Below, piece after piece: positions 48,348-61,324 of a DNA stretch of 64,000 bases. Each line of letters begins with the position of its first letter. Position 1 is the stretch's first letter. The notes beneath the pieces were generated by a model. That model was given only the letters and a program-made list of their open reading frames with translations. It did no database searches and had not been told where the DNA came from. Made by a program: the position numbers and the translations under genes. This DNA is from Onchidella celtica (Eukaryota; Mollusca; Gastropoda; Systellommatophora; Onchidiidae). The DNA lies in NCBI GenBank assembly GCA_963931925.1, contig OZ007567.1:91881055-91945054 (forward strand), given 5' to 3'.

Positions 48348-48570
48348 TCTCTCTCACACACACATACATACACATACACAAACCCACCCGCTCATTCTCT
48401 CTCTCCATCCTTCACTCAATCACTCTCTTTCTCTCTCTCTCTCCCTCTCTTTCACTCACTCAATCTCTTTCACTCTTTCTCTCTCTCTTTCACTCATTCA
48501 CTCACTCTTTCACTCTTTCTCTCTTTCACTCTTTCTCTCTCTCTCTCTCTCTCTCCCTCCTTCCCCCTAT
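47741..48570. repeat. Pyrimidine-rich low-complexity region with (CT)n blocks
   Basis: A C run at 47749-47758, then CT blocks at about 47855-47910, 48258-48350 and 48420-48560, with CTTT and CACA interruptions. The 332-codon frame through here is an artefact of composition. Confidence 0.93.
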
Positions 48571-51500
48571 CGTCACTATCATCCACACATCACCTCCTCG
48601 GCTCCTTGTACTTCCAAATGCGACCAAAAAAAAACTCTCACAGAAAACCATTCCATTTCAGACAAAATCCAACATCCCAGAATTTCCAATACTACAAAAC
48701 ATTCAAAACCAAAGTGCTAGCTACTCCGCTGAAGGAATCCAATGGTTGTCCAGTAAACACAAGCCACTTCTCTGATGGAATGTAACACAATCGTGGAGAC
48801 AGTGTTAAATGTCACAGACAGTTTTGTACTTGTGTCCCGTGCCCGGGCTAATGGGTACAGGCGGGCAGAGAATATCACTAAGCAAATGTAAGCATTACTA
48901 TTCTGTTTGATGAGTTGTGAAGGACATCTCCTGGATTTTCTATCTTTCTCCTAGGCTCTGTCTCTTCCTTTATCCCTTCCCGTTTCTGTATCATCCAGTC
49001 TACCCTACGTACCACTCCAGCCCCGCCAATCTAGATGGAACATTTGACGGCATCTTTTAGAACAAAACATTTCGTCACAAAATCACTGAATGATCTCTTC
49101 AAAGAACAATATTGTGCGCGTGTGTCTTTGTGTCCTGAGTGTGCGTGTATGTGTTTATGTGCATATACATAATTATGTACGTGTGTGTGCGTGTGTTTGT
49201 GGTTTCTCTTTATAAAAATGGAGTGGGGTATTCGCAACACTTTCTCCTTCCCAAATTCAAAGTTCTTCAAGCTTAAATAATTATGATGCTTATGATAAAG
49301 AGTTAACATTAATTTGTCCGTTCAAAAGACTCACGACGAAGACCCATTCATCATGGATAAAAGAAATTATATTCCTCCAAGTAGTCAGTATCAGACGCTC
49401 ATCAAAACAAATATTTCAGTCTATCAGCTGAGATAGTACTTGTAAGTAAGTGTGTGTGTGAAAGAAAGAGCGTATTACTGAAGACCATTAAACAGTGAAT
49501 TTCAGTGCCAAAGTTTGAAGCAATACAGAAGAGTTCCCATCTTACGGACGATAAAACATTCCTCAGACTCTCGTCCTGGGACAAATTCTTCACACTGTAT
49601 TCTTCCCGCTCTTATTTTTCTACTTCCGACCTCTCTCGCCCATCACTTGGATTCTCTGCCCCATTTCCCATGTCCACATTTCCATTCACTGCACTGTCTT
49701 GAAGTTTGCGCATTATCCCGGGACAAGATGTTTGGAACAAATCAACCCCATAAAAAATTTAAATTAAAAGTTGGTGAATTTGGGGTAATAATTAAAAATG
49801 CAACCCATAAGGGTTATTACCTCTGCAGTTTCTCCCTGATCACGTTAAACTGGTTTTCCTGACTTCTCGTCACTAGATTTGATTCCTCATACTTTCCAAT
49901 TTGGGTCTTGAATTAAGGTAACATTAAGTTGTTTCGAGCACCAGTACCTTTACCTCACGCCACCCCCCCCCCCACTCCCCAATCTCTGTCTCTCTCTCTC
50001 TCTCTCCCTCTGTCTGTCTCTCTTGTACATTTAAACACACACACACACAACATGCACTCACGAACGCACCTACTCTATTTCTCCTTTTATCATTGGTCCT
50101 TTGCGACCAAATTAGTATCCGGTAACGACGTTGGTCCTAGCGCCATCGCTAATTTACCCCGGTCATTATATTATGGATCAACATTAACCTCTATACCGTG
50201 TCATATGAAACCGAGGCCAATCTGTGTCAACGCTATCGCCAGCCAATCACAGAGCTGCTTGCATTACAAGCTAATTAATCTGACACAGATCACATAGGGT
50301 TTGTTTCTTTGCCAGCTGTTGGTCCAATTTATAATTTTGGTCTTATATACTGACACAACATAATCACAGTGAAATGAAATGCCCTGAAAAGCGTCTATGG
50401 TTTTCTATCAGTTCAATCAACTTGAAGTTCATACGATCCAAAGGACATTCTTTGAAGATTGTCTAGCTTACAGAATGAAGTTCCTCAAATTCACATGACA
50501 GCTTATTGAATCGTCTGGGTAACAATTATCGTGCTGTAATTTTGGGCAGTGCCTGCGATGTGTTCACTTGCCAGAGTGACATTTCAAAGTTTGTTGGAAT
50601 AGCTAGTGGAGAGAAGTCATTTCAGATGAAAAGCAAACAAAACAAAAAATGGGCTCCCAATCTTCTGTGCCATTTGATACTTATAAAACTTCCCCATCCC
50701 AAATTTGCCTCAAAATCTCCGGAACGCCAGGGTACCATGACAACTTTGAATAAAACATTCGTATGAACAGTGAAAGGAGAGATGCCATTTTATAATCCAC
50801 GGTATTAAATTAGCATCTGTAGTGGTCAGCTCTGGATTCTGTACAGATGAAAAAATTCGTCATTCAGGCCATCATAGGAATGGATGTGATTCAGTTTGAC
50901 GTGAATATGATGCAAATGGCCGGGCAATTTAAACGGACTCGACATTATGAAGTTGTGCTTTTGAAATGATGCTCAGATTATCACATTTTGAGTGGAATCT
51001 TGCACTATCGGGCTCAATCTTAAATGTATTCATACACTGAACATTAAACACAGGGTTGAGTAGCAACGTTATGTGCTGAATCTCTAAATTTAGCGGACAG
51101 CATATGACACGGGGCGAAATAATGACGTCAAACTTGATAGTATGTTGCCCGCCCACGGCAAATATTACTTTCGTTTACACAGCATCTTCTGTTTGCATTT
51201 AGTATTTGCTCATTACGCCGAGACAAGGAGACATTAGTGCTCACACTTGTTCACCCCAGTGACACGAGCTGTTCTCCATGACAAATTATATGATCGACTG
51301 CAGGGCTGATCAACTATTGATTTGGAAATCCCAAGCCGAATTTCATTAAGATTTCGCATTGTGAGTTGTTCATAATGGGATTCTCACTGGATTCTTGAGG
51401 TGTTCGGGTTTTTTTTTCTGTACAGAGTAAAGACTTAATACTAGAGTGAATTGAGAATTTCTGATTGCCAAGTAAACAGAAGGCATTACTTGTTATAAGG

Positions 51501-53404
51501 AAATAAAGGCAGCTTTGGCGTTCAGCGTTCTTTCATGAATAATGAATTCCAGCGGTCTGTGTTGTTTATCAAGGTTTTGTTGATGGCACTGGAAATGTTT
51601 TACGAAAGATTGCACAATTTTCTGTCAGAGTTTATTCGTAACTTAAAGCTTTGAGTGTGGTAATGAAAGTTTTATTATCTCCGTCTCTTTTCATAGAAGC
51701 ACAGTTATCTATCTGAGATTGTTCCTGACAAGGAAGTTCGTTTTGTTCTTGATGTATTAATTTATTTCTGCCTGTATTCTGTTTTCTGCGTTGGAGGTGA
51801 TAGGTAATTGCCTCCTTGAGATGGTTCCAGACTAAAATTAGATTCATTATTGTCAAGAATGTATGTCATCATTATCACTATCTTTGGTATGTCTTTACCG
51901 ATACTCCTGATTATCTGCAGTTGACATGGCGATGGTGTCACAGCATTATTTTGAAAGAACAAAAGATTAGATGCCATTAGACATGGCATTACCGGCGTAA
52001 TCAGTAGCATAAAACGTTCAACTGTTATCGTCGACCTCCATCTGTGATATTTGACTTTATACAAAAATAAGCTACACAAGCAACTTGTACTGTTTATCTC
52101 CTTCTTTGTGAATATAGAGATAATCACTTCTTGTGCTGAACTGACGATATTTCTGTTTGCATAAAAGGTTCAACACAGACTGGTCAGCTTGTGCAGGTTC
52201 TTCCTAATACTCCCCAAAACAGAAGCTACCACCAGTTAATTTGCCCCGCCTGAAAAACGGATTTGCATCGGTCGTTCAGTTCGGAAATGATTAGCTTTCG
52301 CGAACTTTCACAGACCTTTGAGATCTATCTCTATAGGCAGGGGGAACTGCAGGTAAATCTGTCACGTGCGCTGCCAGGCTCCCTTGTGATGTTCGTTTAT
52401 GAGCCTTTCTCTTGTTCAGTGACTCACTTAGGCAAACATGCTCTCTTGAATGACCGATCGCCTACGTAGTAATATGAGCTGAGTAATCCTCCGTCATTGC
52501 TCTAAATGTTCTCATGAAGGAGAGGAAATTAAAGGACAGCTTGTAAGAGGATATCTGCTGGGCAGATGAAAAAAGAAAAACAAAGAATGGAAAAATTCTG
52601 GAGAGAGGTAGGGGAAAAAAATCAAAATCGCAAGATTTTTTTCATGATTTTCAAGGTAACAAAGTTGAAGACCTACTTAAGGTAATGGCCCAGAGGATCC
52701 ATGTCTCTCAATTTAAATCATAAGGGAAAGAAACTACAGAGCAGGATATGTGCATGGTTGTTAAGGAATGATTTAATACAATGTACGTGTCTTCAATCTG
52801 TTATTGAATTGATCTTCAGGGGCTAGGGGAGACTTAATAACAATGGATTCATTTCCTTATTTTAAGATTTTATATTTGTTTTGTTTTAGATTCAGCATAA
52901 GAAGAAAAATGTGATGCAAATAAAGATAAAAAGAAGAGAAAGAACGAGAAGAAGAGGGGGGAAAAGGACTGTAGAAGGTTACGGAGAAAAGATAGCGTGG
53001 AAAACGTGTGCAGGATTGGCAGATGGAAAATTAGAAGTCTAGCACAACAAGAAGAGAAGACAATGAATAAAAGCATAAACGGTGAGTCGTAATGAAAAAC
53101 GAAACAAAGTCATCGTTAACACAATTCCGTATGCATCTGCAACTACTGTTTCCTCCGGCCGTACAAACATTTTGTTGCAGATTTTCACAAAGTATTGGCG
53201 ATATTATCAGAAGATATACGACATCGCCAGTTGTTGATGTTGTTGTTTTTTGTTTAATTTTTATTAGCTCTGTTTTCCGGCAAACCCTTAAAATGTTATG
53301 AATTGAAGTTGTAACTTGACAATTTTTATTGAAATATTTGGACCAGCTGTATTGTCACTGGAACTTTCAAATTCAAATACTAACGAGCGTGAGCTCTTTC
53401 AAAT
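48571..53404. other. Unassigned sequence, 4.8 kb
   Basis: A GT/GC-rich patch at 49108-49200, and C run, CT and CA patches at 49960-50050. A 121-codon minus frame at 51762-52127 has no motif. No gene or repeat family recognised. Confidence 0.4.
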
Positions 53405-53426
53405 ACACACACACACACACACACAC
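53405..53426. repeat. (CA)n microsatellite
   Basis: Eleven CA units. Confidence 0.97.
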
Positions 53427-54425
53427 GATCGTTAATTTTTCAAATGACAGAGAAAGGGTAATATTAAGTAGTTTCACACTTCTTTTCTATAATCTTCCTT
53501 TGATTTTTTTTTAAAAAGTAGGTCATTTTTAATTCCTTGTGTCTTGATATGATAAAAAAAAAAATACGGGGATGTAGAGATCTACATTCATATCGTGAAC
53601 TTGGGAAACGTGGCTCATTTGTACACACAGTGATAGTTATTGATTTCACAGAAGCTCAAACTGACAGATTGGTGACCTGGCTCATTTCATCCTATTATAT
53701 GAGACATAACGGTGCAGGGTCTGGAACAAGAATGTGACGTTCGTTTTGCAAGCCTGGCACAGATCTGCCCTATATTGTCAAGGTTCAGTTTGGCATAATA
53801 TGTGACCGCGCATCACAAAATGCAGATTACCACCAGAGACGTAACTGCGGTTGATTTTTGACTACAGCAAGTAAAAAATGGCACCCCTTATAATCTGCTT
53901 CTTTAAACTTCTAACTGAATTGTTACATAACAATATTTGGCCCAAATCAGGTGTCCAGGGAAGTGCCCAAAACCTGCCCTATCCTGGTTACACCCTTGAT
54001 AAGCATACACGTTTTTCAGCCAATGAGCAAAGGCCAAATATTGGACGTATTTACTGGCTGACGAAAGTACGAAAGATGTAGGAATATTTTGTTTGACTCA
54101 AAGCTCTAGTACATCGGGCCAATTGATCTTCAAGAGCTAGGGGTCCGAACTTGATCTGCATGCCTGATATCCAAGGAATGCAGAAGCTGAGCAGCTGATC
54201 CAGCGTACAACAAGGAGCACATGTCTACCGGATCTACAGTCCGTGGAAAAGCAAGCATTGGGTGGCGGAGTTTCAGGCCTGAGTCCAGTGAACGTGGATC
54301 AGTGAACATTACGACATAGTTTCAACGGCAATAAAAAAAGCAAGTAGGCTTGTGGGGTCTCCATGAAACTCTCTGTTGTCTATCCCAATAAGTTGGCCGA
54401 TCAAAATCGGTGGTGGGTACACGGG
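53427..54425. other. Unassigned sequence
   Basis: No recognised feature. Confidence 0.5.
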
Positions 54426-54612
54426 CTAAAGCTGGGTTCTCATGTGTACGGAAACCGAAACGGCAAAAAATCCATCATACAGTAAAAAGAAAGAGTGTTT
54501 CCATGTGTACGGAAACGGCGTGCGGAAACATTCCTTCTATTTCACCACTTGAACGGTTTTCGACGTTCCCGTTGCTGTTTCCGTTTCCGTATACATGAGA
54601 ACCCAGCTTTAG
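54426..54612. mobile_element. Foldback MITE, family E, copy 3 (best preserved)
   Basis: The ends are exact inverses for the first stretch: CTAAAGCTGGGTTCTCATGT at the left and ATGAGAACCCAGCTTTAG at the right. Each arm continues into GGAAAC(C/G)GAAACGG. Flanking TA at each side (inside CTA...TAG) fits a TA target site. About 187 bp. Confidence 0.88.
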
Positions 54613-55208
54613 AGTCTGACCACCGTTTATAGACTCACTCACTCACTGACTCACGTGCTTCCTAAACTTAAAATGGTTTGGTGTTGTTTTTTTCACCTAG
54701 ACACAAACTAGTGTATTCTAAAGAAAACGAACAAAGAAAGAAACAAACAAACAAAAAGTTCCGAGACAACGAACTTCGTTGCTATGGCGATGAACGACAG
54801 AGAAGGTACATCAAAAGGGCACAGAGATATAAAAGGAACCGTTTCGCACCGGTTCTCTGATATCTCACAATTGCACCTCAAATTACCATATCATAAGAAG
54901 ATTAGCGCTGTTCTCTGAAGACCGTGAGAACAATCACACAGCAAAGTCTCTCACAAAGCCTTTGAGATTTTTATGTTGGAAGTTTCACCAAAAAGTTCTG
55001 GTTGCATGCAGGCACGACACCGAGGCCTTGATTTTCTTTTGTATTCTGTAATCCAATCTGACAGGGTTGTAAATGAATTTCAGAGTTCAGACATTCATTA
55101 AAAAAGTGAACTTTTCACTCTCAAACTGCTACGACAGCTTCCTTGCAAAACTTGTGCACACTCATAAATGGGATAGCTCACATATTGATTATATTATAAA
55201 GGAAATAA
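54613..55208. other. Unassigned sequence
   Basis: ACTC repeats at about 54637-54655 and a CAAA-rich patch at 54735-54757; nothing else. Confidence 0.5.
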
Positions 55209-55240
55209 GCCCCCCCCCCCACACACACACACACACACAA
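55209..55240. repeat. Poly-C followed by (CA)n
   Basis: Eleven or twelve C then about ten CA units. Confidence 0.95.
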
Positions 55241-55800
55241 TCACGAAAGGCGTTTTAACAGTTGAGCCTCAAATTCTACAAAATATCGTATTACCCATAG
55301 ATGGAGAACGGAGAAGTGTAGTGGGCATATTTTTGAAGGTCTTGAAGTTCGCACAATTTTTAATACTTTCGTTGATTTTGAGCAACAGCTGAGTTGAACC
55401 AGACTCATGCTACTATTATATAGGTCACTGAGTTGAACAGAAGAAAGTTTTTGAGCCGGAAAAAAAGACACATTATTTTCGAGTGGAATTGAAAAGTATG
55501 ACAGGAAATTCCGTTCTGCTCCTAAATTTATACAGTGGTGATCGAAACTCAACTTTCAAAATCACATCTGTGCATTCCATTAGTCAGCGGGCCAACTACT
55601 ACTATTAATTAAGCAGAAAACAATGTTATTATGAAAAATCGTGTCTCGGTCAGTGATTTCTGAAGGAGCTGCATGATATCATATCACAGTGTCAGCCCAA
55701 AAACGCAGATGAACTTAAGCAATCTCCAGCTTACTGCGTGACTGCATGGTTTCCTTTGGGTATTCCCGCAAGAAAGTTTGGACCATTGATGATGACATTG
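55241..55800. other. Unassigned sequence
   Basis: A 103-codon minus frame at 55241-55552 shows no motif. Confidence 0.45.
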
Positions 55801-55938
55801 GTTTGATTCATTTGACTTCCCAGAATGTGTGCTCCTACCGAATTCTGAATTTTATTTCTTCTTCCATCGGAGGTTCCAAGGCCATATGTTTCGTTCTCCC
55901 ACAGGTTTCAATCCTTCTTTTTGGATTACAGCCAAGCT
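55801..55938 (+). repeat. Dispersed repeat, family B, copy 2
   Basis: Aligns with 829-963 through TGTGCTCCTAC, GAATTTTATTTC, GGCCATAT, GTTTCGTT and CTTTTTGGATTA in order. Confidence 0.6.
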
Positions 55939-57422
<1,484 letters not shown>

Positions 57423-57689
57423 CAGTGTAAACTGAGTGGATCCGATTTCCTCTCCGTTCCCGCTTGTCCTCAGCTTGACCTTTAGTCCCAGTTGCCGAAT
57501 CACCGGAAGCGTCTCAATATTTCATCATCGCAGACTGAGTGCGCCAGTTTCCCTTTCGTGACCCTTCCCTGCCACTCCCAGTTGCTGAACCGATCACGAA
57601 GGTTTTATCTCGCAATTAAAATTTCTTCCAGTTTCCTTCCAGCAATTTCATTACTACACACGACCTAGCTAGCTACGCCTTCAGTTACA

Positions 57690-57782
57690 ATGGATTCCGT
57701 TTCACAAAACGAAGCTCTTATTGCTGCGGTTAAAAAAAGACAACCTCTGTATGACAAAAGTGATGACAATTATTCAAATCGA
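57690..57782 (+). pseudogene. MADF-domain protein, N-terminal fragment (Harbinger accessory gene)
   Basis: ATG at 57690. Residues 1-31 end in EALIAAVKKRQPLYDKSDDN then YSNR, the opening of a MADF/Myb-like domain (LI..V...P.LYD....Y..R). PIF/Harbinger elements encode such a protein to bind the element ends and carry the transposase to the nucleus. The rest of the domain, including the expected W-x2-I segment, is gone. From about residue 32 the frame runs antisense through the transposase fragment. Confidence 0.7.
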
Positions 57783-57911
57783 GTGTACATCACAAAAGAT
57801 GATGATGTTGACCGAATTCCTCTCTTCGTTGAAATCTTCGTGAGTCCAGTAACGTCTTGTATGGCGTCTTCCTTTCACCCAAAACAAAAACAATAGTTGC
57901 AAAGCCTCCAT
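57774..57911 (-). pseudogene. PIF/Harbinger transposase, N-terminal fragment
   Basis: On the minus strand the ATG ending at 57911 opens MEALQLLFLFWVKGRRHTRR then YWTHEDFNEERNSV. A hydrophobic start, a basic run, then W-x-H...N..R is the typical beginning of DDE-type Harbinger transposases. The catalytic DDE part is missing, and the frame stops at 57774, inside the antisense of the MADF gene. The fragment reads inward from the right end while the MADF gene reads inward from the left. Confidence 0.65.
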
Positions 57912-58378
57912 TGTTCTGAGATTAAAAGACTGGTGTGTCCCGTCAGTTCTTACCTCCAGCCCAATGTTCACGAGCGGAGAGCAAGCTGAATCAAAAACGT
58001 GCAGCATTCGTTTTCCTGCCATTTTACGCCCATTCAGTTAAGGGTTGCGACACGAAGAGGAGTCTAAATCGGACCCACTCAGTTCACACGTTAACGCCCT
58101 TGACAGACGAGCTGTAAAAAAACGCAGCAGTAATTACTGCGCAGTCTGGAGATACACTGTGCTAAATGAGTGCGGTCACACGAGCGACACGCAGTTATTT
58201 CAGTCCTGGCGTAGCAGATGTGTGTCGCTCACATTCCGCGACACATCAGCGCATTGGTGAAGCACAGAATTCAATGGACGCGGACACACGAACTGCATTT
58301 TCTGCCGGCGCATTTCTACAACAACTGTTTTTTTTTCCCTCTCGCCTCACTCCCCACGACAATATTTCCAGCGTGACC

Positions 58379-58510
58379 ATGTCATCTTATCACGAAACAG
58401 AGAATTTGATTTTGGAAATAAAGAAAAGAAACATTATTTGGGACAGCACAAGTGAAGAATATAAAAATAAAATTTTTAAAAACGATATAAGGTGTAAAAC
58501 TGACCTCTAA
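58379..58510 (+). pseudogene. MADF-domain protein, N-terminal fragment, second copy
   Basis: ATG at 58379. Reads ETENLILEIKKRNIIWDSTS then EEYKNKIFKNDI, again the LI..I...IWD....YKNK opening of a MADF domain. It stops at TAA after 43 codons. A possible continuation, ICEKLWDEPEIF, in the same frame just past the stop suggests a recent nonsense change. It differs clearly in sequence from the MADF fragment at 57690. Confidence 0.62.
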
Positions 58511-58584
58511 GTAATCTGTGAGAAACTATGGGATGAACCCGAGATCTTCTTAGTCCCTTTCATTTCTTAAGATTCTTCTCATCA

Positions 58585-58626
58585 CTATAACAAAATTAAA
58601 TCCAACCTTACTCTCGGATCGTCCAT
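58585..58626 (-). pseudogene. Possible remnant start of the transposase gene of element 2
   Basis: A 13-codon minus-strand frame (MDDPRVRLDLILL) sits where the transposase start would be by analogy with element 1. The sequence alone does not identify it. Confidence 0.25.
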
Positions 58627-58741
58627 GTTGAAATGAGCTGTGTAGCGTTAAATATCGCCCGTGTGGGCGGCACACAAAGTAAGCGACACTTACTGCGAAC
58701 TAATTATTGCTGTGTTTTTTACACCTCGTCTGTCAAGGGCT

Positions 58742-59523
58742 TTACTGTGAAATCTATTTCTTCCGACCCCCACCTCTTTCGTCTCCGGATATCAGTCCAT
58801 GTCTTCTTCAAGAGTTAAGATCTTTCCACTCCTCCACCTTTTTCATCCTGCTGGAAACCGCTGTTCTATTTCGCACATTTTCAAATCCTGTCTTTCTTCT
58901 ATCCCAGAGTTTTTCCAGGCCAGGTGAGGACGGTTCAGTTAGATCACTATTCACGCCAGCTGTCCTGCTGAGGTACGCTGACCTTTCCCCGGAGATTCCA
59001 TCAGGTCTGGATATCATGAGAAATGGATGCTTTCTCTGACTTGGATCATTTGTTTACTTGTTTGTTTCAAAGATTCCGGGTATAACAATCGGATTAGACA
59101 ATCATTTGAGAATTTGGCATCGAAACATTTGTACCCAGGAAAGCGGCCAGTCGGTCTGTCTGTCTCCGTATGTGTGGCCATGAGTATCTGAAATGACATT
59201 GACGTATGTCTGCCTGCTAGATTTGTCTTGATACAGAGAAGTTATAATAATATACATTAAGTAACCGTGCCTTTTAAAGATATGTTAAGTCTGTACAAGT
59301 TGAGAAAGTTGGTAATGGGCATTTGAGAAGGTTTGTGAGATAGTTAGTCTTGGCATTACTGTCATCAAGAACTAAATAAATTTGATCGCAATTTTACATT
59401 ATTTTAAACACAACATCTACCATCGCCGCTTTCGTCTTTATGTTCTTGATTTTATTGGAAATGAGCTGTCTGAAGAATGAAGCTTTGTTTTGATTAGCGG
59501 AGATAAGAAGGTGTAAGGGAGTA

Positions 59524-59527
<4 letters not shown>
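58742..59527. other. Unassigned sequence
   Basis: No recognised feature beyond the element boundary. Confidence 0.5.

Positions 59528-59554
<27 letters not shown>
59528..59554. repeat. (GA)n microsatellite, short
   Basis: About thirteen GA units. Confidence 0.97.
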
Positions 59555-59557
<3 letters not shown>

Positions 59558-59859
59558 TAGCACAGGAGTAGGAAGTGTAAGAGTTAAAAGTTTCCATATT
59601 CTTCGCTTGAGCGTATCGCTTACATCACGGGCTCTGGCTTGTTCAGAAACGATTTTGTTCTGAGAAGAATTGATGGCAACTGCATGAATGAATGATGAGA
59701 TTGGAGAAAAGCAGTGACTGGATCAATGAACCGTGGCAATAAACGAAAAATAGAACAGCACAAATGATTCCATGTAGAGAACAGGCATACATGAATGATT
59801 GAACGATTGAGCAATTGAAGCATTGCGGGGAGAGAGATTGAAATCAAAATTACAGGCGA

Positions 59860-59981
59860 GAGAAGGAGGGGGGGTGAGAATGAGGGAGATGGAGAAAGGG
59901 GAAAGAGGGAAAGAGAGAGAATGGGAAGAAGGGAGAAGGCCACATACATACAATAGACACACACAGAAAGAGGGAGGGAGG

Positions 59982-60043
<62 letters not shown>

Positions 60044-60047
60044 GACC
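59860..60047. repeat. Purine-rich region ending in (GA)n
   Basis: GA/GGGA-rich from about 59860 and a near-perfect GA array at about 59985-60047 with one interruption. Confidence 0.95.
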
Positions 60048-60936
60048 ATCAGAATTCAGGCTGAGAGAAAAATGGCAGGAATTATAGAATTTTTTATTTT
60101 TCCTGTAAAAAAAAAAACGTCCGGCTATGGGAGAATCCACTGGTTCTGTCCCTAGCAAGCTGAACTGTCCACTTTCACCCAATCATCATTTGGCTACTTT
60201 TATTTACGGCACAACCCCCCCCCCCTCCCCCCCCGAGACGAAAAAAAACCCACAACAGCTGTATATCTGCAAACCTGCATAATTATGTCCTAGAAACACT
60301 TCAATACTCTGGCATTAGACTCCCAATCACCAAAGAACCACGGCCAACGACCACTACTCCACGCTGACACTGAAAGAAACGTACACCTGGTAAATATTTA
60401 ATCGATTTGTTTGTTACAGAATTGTTTCTCTCTACTAATTGTAATGCTAATGCTGATCGTTTACCGCTTTGCAATCAATCTCCACTGAAAGCCTCAGCGT
60501 TTTTGTTTTTTTCACCGGCACATCTATAAATTATCTGGAGGGAGTTTTATCATGCAAAGGGTGCCGAGACTTTAGCGGTAAATGACCTTTAAAAAAAAAA
60601 GGAAAGTAAATTCGTACTCATGTGTTTATAGATATCAAATGCAGGCGAGTATTAGTAATTTCTACGGCTACTTCCAAACCCCCGGAAGGACACTGAAATT
60701 ATTTTCATGGTACATCCTGATTCACATATTTTTATCTTTTCGTTTACCCTTCCATTCGGCCTCCTATGAGGCACTGTCACAGCTCTACGAACAGTCTTTC
60801 ATTTTGTTCTAGTTCGACTGAGATAATAATTATTAGTTTATTAGTACACATTTATATATTTTTTTTTAACCTTTAATAAAAGCACTTTATCTGTAGACTA
60901 TACAGTTAGTTTTAGATTAGAAACCAGACATTATCA
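60048..60936. other. Unassigned sequence
   Basis: Poly-C patch at 60216-60234; no gene recognised. Confidence 0.5.
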
Positions 60937-61324
60937 CGAGGGTAGGGTTCCAAATTGTCGCATCTGAAAATGGCTACTTTTCAGGAGGCGAAAAAAACTG
61001 ATTCATTTTTACACGGTTAGAGGTAAAGGTGTTATTTTTTGCATGTGAGCTTTAAAACACAAAGCGAGTAAATGTTCATGGTTCATTTTTGGCTGTTAAG
61101 TAAGGAATTCATGCACTAAGAGTTACGATTAATTGTAAAGTCGAATCTTGAAGATGCTCCCAAGCATGAGATACGCCCCAAATATATTATTTCGTGTCTT
61201 TCTTGGTATTTGATCAATCGACTCGTCGTTTTGACAGCATATGAGTATTGCATTGCTCTTTCATATATGTTTCAGTTCCAAAAAATCGTAACTTGAGTTA
61301 CGGCGGTTTGGAACCCTACCCTCG
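60937..61324. mobile_element. Inverted-repeat element (388 bp) with 4-bp flanking repeat
   Basis: The left end CGAGGGTAGGGTTCCAAA and the exact inverse TTTGGAACCCTACCCTCG at the right. ATCA lies directly before (60933-60936) and directly after (61325-61328), a candidate 4-bp target-site duplication. The interior is non-coding. The 18-bp perfect ends suggest recent activity. The superfamily is not assigned from this alone. Confidence 0.78.

Larger units (their letters stand above)
57423..58090 (+). mobile_element. Internally deleted PIF/Harbinger transposon, element 1
   Basis: The inverted ends contain GTGTAAACTGAGTGGATCCG (from 57425) and, read inverted from 58090, GTGTGAACTGAGTGGGTCCG, both continuing ATTT. 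The flanks are TTA at 57420-57422 and TTA at 58091-58093, the 3-bp target preferred by PIF/Harbinger. Inside are the beginnings of two convergent genes, a MADF protein on plus and a transposase on minus, joined where the middle of the element was lost. A subterminal direct repeat (TCCCAGTTGCCGAAT / TCCCAGTTGCTGAAC) lies at about 57486 and 57578. At 668 bp it is non-autonomous. Confidence 0.82.
58094..58741 (+). mobile_element. Internally deleted PIF/Harbinger transposon, element 2
   Basis: Abuts element 1 across a single TTA. The left end CGCCCTTGACAGACGAGCTG, then TAAAAAAACGCAGCAGTAAT, is the near-perfect inverse of the right end ATTATTGCTGTGTTTTTTAC then ACCTCGTCTGTCAAGGGC, about 42 bp. The right flank contains TTA at 58742-58744, so TTA also serves as its target site. 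A further inverted pair (GTGCGGTCACACGAGCGA near 58170 and its imperfect inverse near 58673) lies inside. The ends differ from element 1, so this is a distinct family. It keeps the start of a MADF gene. Confidence 0.78.

Noticed and set aside
47787-48785. 332-codon plus-strand open frame, the longest in the window
   Set aside because: It is CT-rich simple sequence read as Ser/Leu/Pro; composition alone explains the lack of stops.
51762-52127. 121-codon minus-strand frame
   Set aside because: No motif, no supporting neighbours and amino-acid content typical of random AT-rich sequence.
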